Shown here: positions 52,093 to 60,608 of the stretch, one piece after another
Layout of the letters: the number at the start of each line of letters is the position of its first letter
Position numbering within the stretch: the stretch's first letter is position 1
Assembly (NCBI RefSeq): GCF_035982055.1
Contig: NZ_CP108427.1
Location: 6,571,001-6,635,000 of the forward strand
Direction of reading: 5' to 3'
From: Streptomyces sp. NBC_01288
GTDB taxonomy: Bacteria; Actinomycetota; Actinomycetes; Streptomycetales; Streptomycetaceae
Length of the DNA stretch: 64,000 nucleotides
Position numbers and translations under genes: made by a program
The notes under the pieces: model-generated
What the model saw: only the letters and a program-made list of their open reading frames with translations
Told to the model about the DNA's origin: nothing
Database searches by the model: none

Positions 52093-53061
52093 ATGACCAG
52101 CAACGAGACGCCCCGCGGCCCGGTCGACTCCTCCCGCACCCCGCGGTACGCCGGACCGGCGACCTACGCGCGGCTGCCGCGCCTGGACGAGGTCGGCACC
52201 GCCGATGTCGCCGTGGTCGGGGTGCCCTTCGACGCCGGTGTCTCGTACCGGCCGGGCGCGCGCTTCGGCGGCAACGCGATCCGCGAGGCGTCCCGGCTGC
52301 TGCGGCCGTACAACCCGGCGCAGGACGCGTCCCCGTTCGCGCTGGCGCAGGTCGCGGACGCCGGTGACATCGCGGCGAACCCGTTCAACATCAACGAGGC
52401 CGTCGAGACCATCGAGGCCGCGGCGGACCAACTCCTGGACACCGGCGCGCGGTTGATGACCCTGGGCGGCGACCACACCATCGCGCTACCGCTGTTGAGG
52501 TCCGTGGCGAAGAAGCACGGCCCGGTGGCGCTGCTGCACTTCGACGCCCATCTCGACACCTGGGACACGTACTTCGGGGCCGAGTACACGCACGGGACGC
52601 CGTTCCGCAGGGCCGTCGAGGAGGGCATCCTCGACACGGAGGCGCTCTCGCACGTCGGTATCCGCGGTCCGCTGTACGGCAAGCAGGACCTCAAGGACGA
52701 CGAGAAGATGGGCTTCGGCATCGTCACGTCGGCGGACGTCTACCGCCGGGGCGCCGACGAGGTCGCCGACCAGCTGCGCCAGCGCATCGGCGACCGCCCC
52801 CTCTACATCTCGATCGACATCGACTGCCTCGACCCGGCCCACGCGCCCGGCACCGGCACACCCGAGGCCGGCGGCCTGACCTCCCGCGAACTTCTGGAGA
52901 TCCTGCGCGGCCTGGCATCCTGCAACCTGGTGTCGGCGGACGTCGTCGAGGTGGCACCGGCGTACGACCACGCCGAGATCACGTCGGTGGCCGCGTCGCA
53001 CACCGCGTACGACCTGATCACGATCATGTCCCGTCAGATTGCCGAGGCTCGTTCGAAGTGA
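52093..53061 (+). CDS. speB: Agmatinase-family ureohydrolase
   Basis: A 322-aa binuclear manganese enzyme removing urea from a guanidino compound. Metal motifs are LGGDHTIALP, LLHFDAHLDTWD and SIDIDCLDPAHAPGTG; all ligand residues are present. Agmatine, guanidinobutyrate or guanidinopropionate are possible substrates; sequence alone does not decide. The stop overlaps the next gene's GTG (GTGA). Neighbouring symporter and PucR suggest catabolism rather than polyamine synthesis. Confidence 0.9.
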   Translation: MTSNETPRGPVDSSRTPRYAGPATYARLPRLDEVGTADVAVVGVPFDAGVSYRPGARFGGNAIREASRLLRPYNPAQDASPFALAQVADAGDIAANPFNINEAVETIEAAADQLLDTGARLMTLGGDHTIALPLLRSVAKKHGPVALLHFDAHLDTWDTYFGAEYTHGTPFRRAVEEGILDTEALSHVGIRGPLYGKQDLKDDEKMGFGIVTSADVYRRGADEVADQLRQRIGDRPLYISIDIDCLDPAHAPGTGTPEAGGLTSRELLEILRGLASCNLVSADVVEVAPAYDHAEITSVAASHTAYDLITIMSRQIAEARSK

Positions 53062-54743
53062 CCCACGACCACGACCTGGAACTCCGCCCGACGGCGGCTC
53101 AGACGGAGGCCGCGCTGAATCCTCCCCCCGGCCGCAACGGCGGTGACCTGGTCGTGGAGACCCTGGCGGGCCTCGGCGCAACGACGGTGTTCGGCCTGCC
53201 GGGCCAGCACGCGCTCGGCATGTTCGACGCGCTGCGCCGTTCCGACCTGCGCTACATCGGCCTACGGGTGGAGAACAACGCCGGGTTCGCGGCGGACGCG
53301 TACGGCCGGATCACGGGCGAGGCGGCACCGCTGCTGCTGTCCACGGGCCCGGGCGCGCTGACGTCGCTGGCGGCGCTCCAGGAGGCGAGGGCGGCCTCGG
53401 CTCCCGTCCTGGCGATCAGCAGCCAGATCCCGACGGCGGGCCTGGGCGGTGGCAGGCATGGGTATTTGCATGAACTGCCCGACCAGTCGGCCTCGTTCAG
53501 GGGTGTGGTGAAGTCCGTCCACACGGTCCGCGCCCAGTCACAGATCCCGTCCGCGATCGCGGAGGCATGGAAGTCGGCGCTCACGGCTCCGCACGGCCCG
53601 GTGTGGGTGGAGATCCCCCAGGACGTGCTGCTGGCTCCGACCCTCCTCCCGGTGGTGACGGCGGTGGACGCGACACCGGAGGACGTCCTGCCACGCCCCG
53701 AACTGACCGCCGTGGCAGCCGACTTGCTGTCGCGCGCGGCCCGCCCGGCGATCATCGCGGGCGGGGGAGTGGTCCGTTCGGACGCGTCGAAGAAGCTGCG
53801 GCAGCTCGCGGAGAAACTCCGGGCCCCGGTGGTGACGACGCCGGGCGGCAAGGGCGCGTTCCCGTGGACGCACCCCTTGTCCCTCCAGTCCTGGCTGGAG
53901 GACCGCCATACGACGGACTTCCTGGAGGACGCGGACGTAGTACTGGTGGTGGGCTCGGGCCTCGGCGAACTCTCCTCGAACTACCACACGTTCAAACCGC
54001 GAGGCCGGGTCATCCAAATCGAGGCGGACCTCGGCAAGTTGGAGTCGAACCACCCGGCGCTGGGCATCCACGCGGACGCGTGGCACGGGTTGCAGGCGCT
54101 GCTGGAGACGGTGACGGAGCGGGCGGATCCGACGGCGGAGGGGCGGGTGGCCGAGCTGCTCGGCCGCGTGCGGGAGCGGATCGCCGCACAGGAACTGACC
54201 CTGGAACAGGGCGTGTTGGAGTCCGTCCGCAGGGCCCTACCGGCCAACTCCCCCTCTTTCTGGGACATGACGATCCTCGCGTACTGGGCCTGGTCGGCCT
54301 TCGATGCGAAGGGCCCCAACCACCTCCACTCCGCCCAGGGCGCCGGCGGCCTCGGCTACGGCTTCCCCGCGGCGCTCGGCGCGGCCGCCGCGGACCCGAC
54401 GCGTCCGGTGCTGGCGGTGTCGGGGGACGGCGGCGCGCTGTACTCCATCGCGGAGTTGGCCACGGCCAAGCAGTACGACCTGAACGTCACCTGGCTCATC
54501 GTCGACGACGGCGGCTACGGCATCCTCCGCGAGTACATGACGGACACGTTCGGGGAGGCGACGGCGACGGAGCTGACCCGCCCGGATTACGTGGCGTTGG
54601 CGGAGTCGTTCGGGGTGCGGGGGGTGCGGACCTCACCGGAGGCGCTGGAGGAGGACCTCGCGAAGTCTCTTGCGGCGCCCGGGCCTTCGGTGGTCGTACT
54701 CCCTGCCGTGCTGCGGATGTTCGCGGCTACGCACCTGGGGTGA
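53058..54743 (+). CDS. ThDP-dependent enzyme, acetolactate synthase-like
   Basis: A 561-aa thiamine-diphosphate enzyme. The N-terminal domain holds the activating Glu in RVENNAGFAADAYGR; the central domain spans about 200-335; the C-terminal ThDP motif is SGDGGALYSIAELAT through DDGGYG. The family includes acetolactate synthase, benzoylformate decarboxylase and oxalyl-CoA decarboxylase. Translationally coupled to the ureohydrolase, it may decarboxylate a keto acid derived from the guanidino substrate (inference). Confidence 0.88.
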   Translation: MTHDHDLELRPTAAQTEAALNPPPGRNGGDLVVETLAGLGATTVFGLPGQHALGMFDALRRSDLRYIGLRVENNAGFAADAYGRITGEAAPLLLSTGPGALTSLAALQEARAASAPVLAISSQIPTAGLGGGRHGYLHELPDQSASFRGVVKSVHTVRAQSQIPSAIAEAWKSALTAPHGPVWVEIPQDVLLAPTLLPVVTAVDATPEDVLPRPELTAVAADLLSRAARPAIIAGGGVVRSDASKKLRQLAEKLRAPVVTTPGGKGAFPWTHPLSLQSWLEDRHTTDFLEDADVVLVVGSGLGELSSNYHTFKPRGRVIQIEADLGKLESNHPALGIHADAWHGLQALLETVTERADPTAEGRVAELLGRVRERIAAQELTLEQGVLESVRRALPANSPSFWDMTILAYWAWSAFDAKGPNHLHSAQGAGGLGYGFPAALGAAAADPTRPVLAVSGDGGALYSIAELATAKQYDLNVTWLIVDDGGYGILREYMTDTFGEATATELTRPDYVALAESFGVRGVRTSPEALEEDLAKSLAAPGPSVVVLPAVLRMFAATHLG

Positions 54744-54756
54744 CGGGACCCTCTCT

Positions 54757-54797
54757 GCGAAAGTGTGACACTTCGCTGCAGAGTGTCACACTTTCGC
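54757..54797. terminator. 16-bp hairpin between convergent genes
   Basis: GCGAAAGTGTGACACT pairs perfectly with AGTGTCACACTTTCGC across 9 bases. It is less GC-rich than other hairpins here and lacks a T run. It lies between the ThDP gene and the leftward VOC gene, so it can stop both. Confidence 0.65.
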
Positions 54798-54813
54798 GGC
54801 GCACCCCCTGGCC

Positions 54814-55596
54814 TCACATCCGCGGATCCGGCTTCAGCAGCGCGAACACCGCGCCGAACGGGTCCCCGAGCCAGGCCATCCGGCCGACCTCGGGCACATC
54901 CGTCGCCGGCATGAGTACGGAACCGCCGTTGGACCGCGCCGCGTCGATCGTGGCGTCGACGTCCGTCGAGTGGAAGTACGGTACCCAGCGCGGGAGTTCG
55001 CCCGCGCCGTCGCCCAGCGGTGCGACCCCGCCGAAGGAGGCGTCCTGCTGGTCCCCGGCGCTGGTGCTCAGCACCCGGTACGTCATGCCGGGTGCCGGCA
55101 TCTCCTGGCTGCGCCAGGAGAACAGGCCCTGGTAGAAGGCGATGTCCGCCTCCGGGTCGGGGGCGTGCAGTTCCGCCCAGAGCAGGGTGTTCGGGGCGGA
55201 GGTGAGCTCCAGGCCCGCGGTCCTGCCGGGCTGCCAGAGCGCGAACTGCGCGCCCTGCGGGTCGGTGGCCTGGGCCAGCATGCCCTCGCCCATGACGTCC
55301 ACGGGCTCCAGGCGGACGGTTCCGCCGCCGTCCGTGACGGCCTGGACGGTGGCCGTGATGTCGTCGGTCTTGAAGTGGATCATCCAGGCGGAGTTCGCCC
55401 CTTCCTCGGTGAGTGGTCCGAGGGCGGCGACGGTCTTCCCGTCCACCTGGAAGAAGCCGTATCCGCCCGTGTCAGGACCGGCGGAGACGAACCGCCAGTC
55501 GAGGACGGCGCCGTAGAACGCGGCGGCCGCGTCGGTGTCGGGGCTGCCGAGGTCGAGCCAGTTGGGCGATCCGGTGATGAAGTCGGTGCCGAGCAT
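54814..55596 (-). CDS. VOC-superfamily protein (two glyoxalase-like domains)
   Basis: A 260-aa protein made of two VOC modules (about 8-125 and 135-258): GSPNWLDLGSPDTDAAAAFY and LLWAELHAPDPEADIAFYQG begin them, and each ends with DPxGAxFAL. Many Streptomyces proteins of this type are of unknown substrate (glyoxalase, resistance or isomerase). ATG at 55596 has AGGAGG upstream. Confidence 0.85.
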   Translation of the reverse strand: MLGTDFITGSPNWLDLGSPDTDAAAAFYGAVLDWRFVSAGPDTGGYGFFQVDGKTVAALGPLTEEGANSAWMIHFKTDDITATVQAVTDGGGTVRLEPVDVMGEGMLAQATDPQGAQFALWQPGRTAGLELTSAPNTLLWAELHAPDPEADIAFYQGLFSWRSQEMPAPGMTYRVLSTSAGDQQDASFGGVAPLGDGAGELPRWVPYFHSTDVDATIDAARSNGGSVLMPATDVPEVGRMAWLGDPFGAVFALLKPDPRM

Positions 55597-55759
55597 GAAG
55601 TCCTCCTGGGCGAGGGGTGGGCCGGGACGGGAGCCACGATGCCGTCCCGACCGTCGCCGTCCGCGCACGAGCACTGCCAGGACTCCGGTTTCCACCTAAC
55701 GGCCGAACGGCCGAACGTTCGCCGGTGCCGCCGCCGCACGCGCTGACAGACTTCCCCCC

Positions 55760-56353
55760 ATGGGTGGACACGAGGTGGGCGAGGGCGGCCGGGCGGTCGA
55801 AGTCGGCGTGACCTTCGGGCTGTTGGCCGCGTGGGCGGTGCACGACCTGGAGGAGGCGGCCGCGCTGCCGGGCTGGGCCCGAGGCCGCGTGCCCGGGCTG
55901 CGGCAGCGGTATCCGCGCGTGCCGGAACGGGTGTGGCGGCGGCTGGAGTCCATCGACGGGCGGGAGTTCGCCACGGCCGTCGGTGTGATGGGCGTGGTGG
56001 CCGCGAGTGCGGCCGCCGACGGGCACCGTACGGGTGGACGTTCCGGCTTCTACCAAGCGGCCCTCAACGGGTTCGTGCTGCACGCCCTGGTGCATCTGGG
56101 GCAGGCCGTCGCCGTCCGGAGATACACACCCGGGGTGGTCACCTCGTCCCTCGTGGTCATCCCCTTCACGCTGTGGGCCCGGGGGCGGCTGCCGCGGGCC
56201 GGTGTGTTGCGTCCCGCGCGACCGTGTGGTGTGGCAACGGGTGCGGCGCTCGCGGCTGTGGCGACGATGGGGGCGCATGTGATGGCGGGACGGCTGCGCG
56301 GAGAGCGCGCTATTCGACTGCTGGGAGCACGTGCAGCGGAACTTCGGCCGTAG
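55760..56353 (+). CDS. HXXEE-family membrane protein
   Basis: A 197-aa protein with about five hydrophobic segments. WAVHDLEEAAALPGW has the H-x2-EE motif that names the family; GFVLHALVHLGQAVAVRRY and PGVVTSSLVVIPF are the other typical segments. Function unknown. Its last 44 bases overlap the convergent PIN-domain gene. Confidence 0.75.
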   Translation: MGGHEVGEGGRAVEVGVTFGLLAAWAVHDLEEAAALPGWARGRVPGLRQRYPRVPERVWRRLESIDGREFATAVGVMGVVAASAAADGHRTGGRSGFYQAALNGFVLHALVHLGQAVAVRRYTPGVVTSSLVVIPFTLWARGRLPRAGVLRPARPCGVATGAALAAVATMGAHVMAGRLRGERAIRLLGARAAELRP

Positions 56354-56762
56354 TCCTGGGCGCGATGACATCCCGGTAGTGATGGTCGAGGGCGAGGACA
56401 ACCGGATGCGGCAACGCCCAAGCCAGAACGGCGTTGACTGCGTCGGTCATGCCGATGGCGTCCTGGTCCGCGTACGTACGCATCAGACGCTCGGCCTCGC
56501 TCAGGAGCGGCCAGCCCACCGTGGCGAGCGTGAGCCGATCCGTGCTTGCCCAGGCACGCATGCTGGCCAGAGCGTCCGCTGCCGCCTTGCCACTGATCTT
56601 CGTCGTCAGGTGGTAGTCCAACTCGGCCAGGACCATCGGTGACACCACGAGTCGGTCGACGAGGGAGAGAGCTTGTACGGATGACTCATGATGGGCGTCC
56701 TTCCGGTTGTAGACAGCGAGGAGGACTGATGTGTCCGCGACGCCGAACAGATGCCGCTTCAA
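56310..56762 (-). CDS. PIN-domain toxin (VapC-like)
   Basis: A 150-aa PIN-domain ribonuclease. The acidic residues sit in VADTSVLLAVYN (first Asp), MVLAELDYHL (Glu), and AIGMTDAVNAVLA (Asp). It would cut RNA unless held by the antitoxin encoded just upstream. It starts with TTG, overlapping the antitoxin stop (TTGA). The 3' end overlaps the convergent HXXEE gene by 44 bases. Confidence 0.8.
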   Translation of the reverse strand: MKRHLFGVADTSVLLAVYNRKDAHHESSVQALSLVDRLVVSPMVLAELDYHLTTKISGKAAADALASMRAWASTDRLTLATVGWPLLSEAERLMRTYADQDAIGMTDAVNAVLAWALPHPVVLALDHHYRDVIAPRTTAEVPLHVLPAVE

Positions 56763-57058
56763 CGGCCACCTTCCTCGAACAGGTCCTCACCGGATCGAGT
56801 GGCCAAGTCGGAAGGCCCGTCGAACATGGCCCGCGCCAGAACGGCCATCGCCTCCGAGTCCTCCCCCAAAGGAGAGGAGAAGGACAGCGGGACGCCACGC
56901 GCGATGTGGTCCAACGCCACTTCCTCGGGCGTACGTCCCTCCAAGAGGGCGAGTGTGCGCAGCACTTCGGCCTGGTCACCGGTGTAGGTGAGCGTCACCG
57001 TGACGGCGTCGTCCGGCGTGGCCGGTCGGTCCGGCGGGGGAACGGAGGCGTCGGCCAC
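56759..57058 (-). CDS. Antitoxin partner of the PIN toxin
   Basis: A 99-aa protein. TYTGDQAEVLRTLALLEGRT forms a strand-helix of the type used by small ribbon-helix-helix antitoxins, followed by an acidic C-terminus (SGEDLFEEGG) that could bind the toxin. GTG at 57058 has GAGGAG 6 bases upstream. Its stop overlaps the toxin start. The family assignment is from context and shape only. Confidence 0.65.
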   Translation of the reverse strand: MADASVPPPDRPATPDDAVTVTLTYTGDQAEVLRTLALLEGRTPEEVALDHIARGVPLSFSSPLGEDSEAMAVLARAMFDGPSDLATRSGEDLFEEGGR

Positions 57059-57138
57059 GGGGATCTCCTCATGTGCGGCGTTGGATGCGATGTGCGGCGA
57101 TCTCGACGCTATCGGCCGTACCGCTGCGTTGCTCGCGT

Positions 57139-57576
57139 TCATCGTGGCAGCGACAGCTCCGCCCATGTCGCCTTTCCGATGCCGTGCAGGCGGGGACAGC
57201 ATCCCCAGCGTTCCGCCAAGGCCCGCACGAGGGTGAGTCCCCGACCCCTTTCGTCCTCGGGGGCCGCTTCCTGGGGCTGGGGTCGGCGGTTGCTCGCGTC
57301 GGCGACCTCCACGCGCAGTCGTCCGTCGTACGTGGCGAAACGCACGCCGATCTCGCGTCCGGGCGGAGTCCGTGCGTGCCGGATGGAGTTGGTGACCAGC
57401 TCCGAGAGCAACAGCTCGGCGGTGTCGGCGACTTCGCCGGTGATCTTCCAGTCCGTGAGCTGTAGGCGGAGCAGTGCGCGAGCGTGTTTTGCGCTGCGCG
57501 GGTTGTGCGGAAGTTGCCACTGGGCCTCCCGCATGTCGGGGCTTGCGGGTTGTGTGGGCGCGGTGTGGGCTGACAT
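57139..57576 (-). CDS. Anti-sigma/serine kinase-like ATPase
   Basis: A 145-aa HATPase (RsbW/SpoIIAB-like). LLLSELVTNSIRHARTP carries the N-box Asn; VEVADASNRRP and ERGRGLTLVRALAERWG carry the G1/G2 boxes. Such small ATPases in Streptomyces bind or phosphorylate sigma or anti-anti-sigma factors, often paired with XRE or GntR regulators. ATG at 57576 has GGAGG upstream. Divergent from the GntR gene, with two palindromes in between. Confidence 0.85.
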   Translation of the reverse strand: MSAHTAPTQPASPDMREAQWQLPHNPRSAKHARALLRLQLTDWKITGEVADTAELLLSELVTNSIRHARTPPGREIGVRFATYDGRLRVEVADASNRRPQPQEAAPEDERGRGLTLVRALAERWGCCPRLHGIGKATWAELSLPR

Positions 57577-57610
57577 GAAGACCTCCACGGCAGGCAGCGA
57601 ACGGGCTCGG

Positions 57611-57622
57611 ATCTCTAGAGAT
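57611..57622. promoter_or_regulatory. GntR operator-like palindrome 1
   Basis: ATCTCTAGAGAT, perfect 12-bp palindrome, 35 bases upstream of the leftward ATPase gene. Confidence 0.6.
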
Positions 57623-57668
57623 GTGAGCTGCGTCCAGTGAAGCGGCCCATCCATGGGTGCGTCAATAG

Positions 57669-57680
57669 ATCTCTAGAGAT
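57669..57680. promoter_or_regulatory. GntR operator-like palindrome 2
   Basis: A second exact ATCTCTAGAGAT, centred 58 bases from the first, midway between the divergent genes. Confidence 0.6.
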
Positions 57681-57742
57681 GTGCGAAGTTGCTCGCCGGG
57701 GATCGATGGTCGGCTGTCAGGGTGTGGCGCCTGGTGCCTAGG

Positions 57743-57754
57743 ATGTCTAGAGAT
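57743..57754. promoter_or_regulatory. GntR operator-like palindrome 3
   Basis: ATGTCTAGAGAT, one mismatch from the other two, just before the GntR ribosome site, where binding would block its own transcription. Confidence 0.55.
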
Positions 57755-57773
57755 GACCGGAGGAGAGGCCAGG

Positions 57774-58535
57774 ATGAGCGGTGGGGACGCGGGACGTCAG
57801 CCGAAGTACCAGCGCATCGCGGCGCGGCTGCGGGCGGCCGTCGAGGCCGGCGAGTACGGGCCCGGTGAGCGGCTTCCCGGCGAGAACGACCTCATGGCCG
57901 AGCATGGTGTGGCGCGGATGACGGCCCGGCAGGCACTCGGTGTTCTGCAGACGGAGGGCATCGCGGAAGCGCGCAAGGGCGCCGGTGTGTTCGTCCGGGA
58001 CTTCAAGCCGATCCGGCGGCGCGGGCTCGAACGCCTCGCGCACGCGCAGTGGGGCGAGGGGCGTTCCATCTGGGCGACCGATGCCGGGGACCGCGAACTC
58101 GTCGTCGACTCGGTCGAGGTGGGTGAGGAGGACGCGCCGCCTGCGATCGCGGGTGTGCTGGGCCTGAGTGACGAAGGGGCGCGGGTCTGCGTGCGCCGCC
58201 GTCGGTACGTTCTCGACGGCAAGCCGGTGCTTCTGGCCACCTCGTACCTCTCGGCCGAACTGGTCGCCGGCACGCGGATCGCACAGCCGGACACCGGCCC
58301 CGGCGGCATGTACGCCAGGCTTGAGGAACTCGGCCGTAGGCCCGTCCGCTTCCGTGAGGAGGTCCGCTCCCGGATGCCGAGCGTGGACGAGGCCGACCGG
58401 CTCGCCCTCTCGTCCGGTGTGCCGGTGGTGCTCGTCGTCCGAACCGCCTTCGACGCGGCGGGAGTTCCGGTCGAGGTGAACGACATGGTGCTGGACGCGG
58501 CGTCGTACATCTTGGAGTACGACTTCGAGGGCTGA
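57774..58535 (+). CDS. GntR-family regulator (UTRA type)
   Basis: A 253-aa repressor. The winged HTH spans about 10-75 (PGENDLMAEHGVARMTARQA); the UTRA ligand domain about 95-250 with YVLDGKPVLLATSYLSAEL and a YDF end. ATG at 57774 has GGAGGAG 8 bases upstream. It likely binds the ATnTCTAGAGAT sites and controls itself and the divergent ATPase. Similar regulators (KorSA-like) occur in Streptomyces plasmids, so this locus may be mobile-element derived. Confidence 0.85.
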   Translation: MSGGDAGRQPKYQRIAARLRAAVEAGEYGPGERLPGENDLMAEHGVARMTARQALGVLQTEGIAEARKGAGVFVRDFKPIRRRGLERLAHAQWGEGRSIWATDAGDRELVVDSVEVGEEDAPPAIAGVLGLSDEGARVCVRRRRYVLDGKPVLLATSYLSAELVAGTRIAQPDTGPGGMYARLEELGRRPVRFREEVRSRMPSVDEADRLALSSGVPVVLVVRTAFDAAGVPVEVNDMVLDAASYILEYDFEG

Positions 58536-58549
58536 GTGTGAGCGTGGCG

Positions 58550-59030
58550 CGCGCCGGCCAGGTGTCGCTATTGTGCTGGGCCCGCATACGGAACTGTTTG
58601 GTGCGGCCGTCGCCGTCTGTCCACAGGTCCATGGTGAGCGGGTCGGAGACCTCCAGTTGTATGAACTGATCGAGGCTCCCTTCGGTCAGGCCCTTGCTGT
58701 TGACCGTCGCCTTGTAGTGCGTGGTCTTGGCGCCGTCGACCGTCTCGGTCCCGATCAGCCGCGGGCCCTTGGACCCGGTCAGCAGCGTGGACTGCGCAAC
58801 TGGGCTTGCCTGCAACTGACTTGGCAGTATGCCGTAGGACTGGTTGTCCACTCCGCCGCGTCCCCATACGGCCGGCGCGGCTGTGAGCCAGCTTGTCGAC
58901 GAACAGGATCTCCAGCCGGCCGTTCCCACCCTGGTGGGCCGTAGCGGTCATCGTCATACTCATGGCCGGCGGTTGAGTGGTCATGGAGGCCTCGACCTTC
59001 AGACGGCCTTTCCCCGGAACGGTACGGAAA
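58550..59030 (-). pseudogene. Decayed lipoprotein gene (LppX/LprAFG-like)
   Basis: Minus-strand sequence split over two frames resembles the end of a small Streptomyces lipoprotein. One frame gives LKVEASMTTQPPAMSMTMTA (to about 58870); another gives PVAQSTLLTGSKGPRLIGTE and DPLTMDLWTDGDGRTKQFRM (to about 58560). The signal peptide and the stop are missing and the middle is scrambled, so it cannot make a working protein. The GntR stop at 58535 ends where the fragment stops. Confidence 0.6.
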
Positions 59031-59167
59031 CAAGGACGGACATTCCCACAACCCCTGGGGTTTGCCGGGGTCTTGCCAAGTATGTGCGTCCGAGGGGCCG
59101 TTGACGTTCGTCGGTCGATACGATGCCGGGTCAAGCGTTGGGTGTGGTGCGCGATGGGGGAGGGCCA

Positions 59168-59530
59168 GTGAGGGTCAACGACCCGGAGTATTCGGCAGCT
59201 GTCGAAGCGGCCGTGGAGATCTTGAGGGAGCGGGCCCGGCAGGCGGAGACGATCACGTACGGAGGCCTGAGTGCTGAGCTGGCGACGCGGGGCTTCGAGT
59301 CCGTCCCGCCGCACCGCGGGATCATGACCTACCTGCTCAAGGACGTCTGCCGCCACGACAATGAGGACGGACGGGCTCCGATGCTCTCGGCGATCGTCGT
59401 GAACAAGGCCAGTCGGGAGCCGTCCGGTCAGTTCTCCGTCCTTGCCCGAGACTCTCCTTTTTCCCGGCCGGCCGACTGGAGTTGGCAGGACGAGCAGCGG
59501 AACGTGTTCACCCGCTACCGCGAAGAGTGA
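59168..59530 (+). CDS. Small hypothetical protein
   Basis: A 120-aa protein. AETITYGGLSAELATRG, then a His/Gly-containing turn, PMLSAIVVNKASREPSGQF and a final acidic FTRYREE. The ITYGxL...MLSAxVVN layout recurs in small proteins of unknown role next to mobile or defence genes, as I recall. GTG at 59168 has GGAGGG upstream. Confidence 0.55.
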   Translation: MRVNDPEYSAAVEAAVEILRERARQAETITYGGLSAELATRGFESVPPHRGIMTYLLKDVCRHDNEDGRAPMLSAIVVNKASREPSGQFSVLARDSPFSRPADWSWQDEQRNVFTRYREE

Positions 59531-59618
59531 GGTAGCGGTCCGCATCGTCGGCCGACGACAGCCGGCTCGCCGATCGGGCTCCCCGCAACCGGCGAGGAAC
59601 CCGACCCGGCACTGCTGC

Positions 59619-60422
59619 CTACCAGATCGCCTCGACCCACTCCGGGTGGTCGATGAACGGGTTCCGGTTGTGCTGGTACGTGCTGTAGATGACCTCGTTG
59701 CGCTTCTCCTCGAAGGCGCTCGGCGGGTCCGCCTCGTTCCACGCCTTGAGGACGGAGAGCTTGCCCATGTAGGGGTTGCTGCCGTTGCCCACCTTCTCGT
59801 TGGGCTCCAGGTCGGCGAAGCCGTCGTCGCCCTCGTAGCGCACGGCCATGTAGAGGATCATGCGGGCCACGTCGCCCCGGTCCGCCGCGCGGGGCGCGAA
59901 GGAGTCGGAGTCGACGGTGCTGCCGCCGCCGTTGGTGACCGCGCTGCCGCCGTTGTCGAAGTCCAGGTTGCCGCGGATGCTGTTGACCTGGACGTCCGCG
60001 GGACGCAGGTGGTGCAGGTCGGTGCCGGGACCGGTCACCTCGCCGAAGTCGCCGTGGGACTTGGCCCAGGTGTGCTCGCGGTTCCAGTCGCCGACGTCGC
60101 CGCCGTTGAGGGACTTGGCGCGGGAGACACCGCTGTACAGCAGGATCACGTTGCTGCTGTTGTTCGGGTCCTGGTCGGTGGCCTTCAGCGCGTCCCAGAC
60201 CGCGGAGTACGAGATCTTCGTCTGGCTGCTGATGATCGTGTGCAGCGAGGACTTGAGGCTGGTGCCCGTCTTGCCGACCGCGTTCTTGTAGTACGTCGCG
60301 TCGTACGCCGTGGTCGTGGCCGACGCCGGGGTCGCGGTCAGGGTCGGCACGGTGAGGCCGACCAGGACGGCGGCGGTCGTCAACGCCAACGATTTCCAGC
60401 GGTGGATCCGTGTCCCAAGCAT
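59619..60422 (-). CDS. Secreted endonuclease I
   Basis: A 267-aa extracellular DNase (Endonuclease_I, beta-beta-alpha-metal fold). Signal peptide about residues 8-36 (SLALTTAAVLVGLTVPTL then ASA). The catalytic block is WNREHTWAKSHGDFG and TDLHHLRPADVQVNSIRGN, holding His, Arg and Asn metal/phosphate ligands. It probably degrades environmental DNA for nutrients. ATG at 60422 gives the signal peptide; upstream there is no strong ribosome site. Confidence 0.9.
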   Translation of the reverse strand: MLGTRIHRWKSLALTTAAVLVGLTVPTLTATPASATTTAYDATYYKNAVGKTGTSLKSSLHTIISSQTKISYSAVWDALKATDQDPNNSSNVILLYSGVSRAKSLNGGDVGDWNREHTWAKSHGDFGEVTGPGTDLHHLRPADVQVNSIRGNLDFDNGGSAVTNGGGSTVDSDSFAPRAADRGDVARMILYMAVRYEGDDGFADLEPNEKVGNGSNPYMGKLSVLKAWNEADPPSAFEEKRNEVIYSTYQHNRNPFIDHPEWVEAIW

Positions 60423-60566
60423 AAAGAGTGTCCCATCTACGCGGGTTGAATGGGGCGGCAATCGGGAGCGTGACATGCACATGCGGTCCTGTAAATAAAC
60501 GAGACGTGTCGATCAGGTGACCGGACGCGACAATTTGCCTCGTGTCTACGCGAGTTGACGTACCAA

Positions 60567-60598
60567 AACGGCCCCCGACCGTGAGGTTGGGGGCCGTT
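60567..60598. terminator. Terminator hairpin
   Basis: AACGGCCCCCGACC pairs with GGTTGGGGGCCGTT around GTGA. It lies about 50 bases past the glycosyltransferase stop on the minus strand. Confidence 0.75.
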
Positions 60599-60608
60599 GA
60601 CCGTTCAG

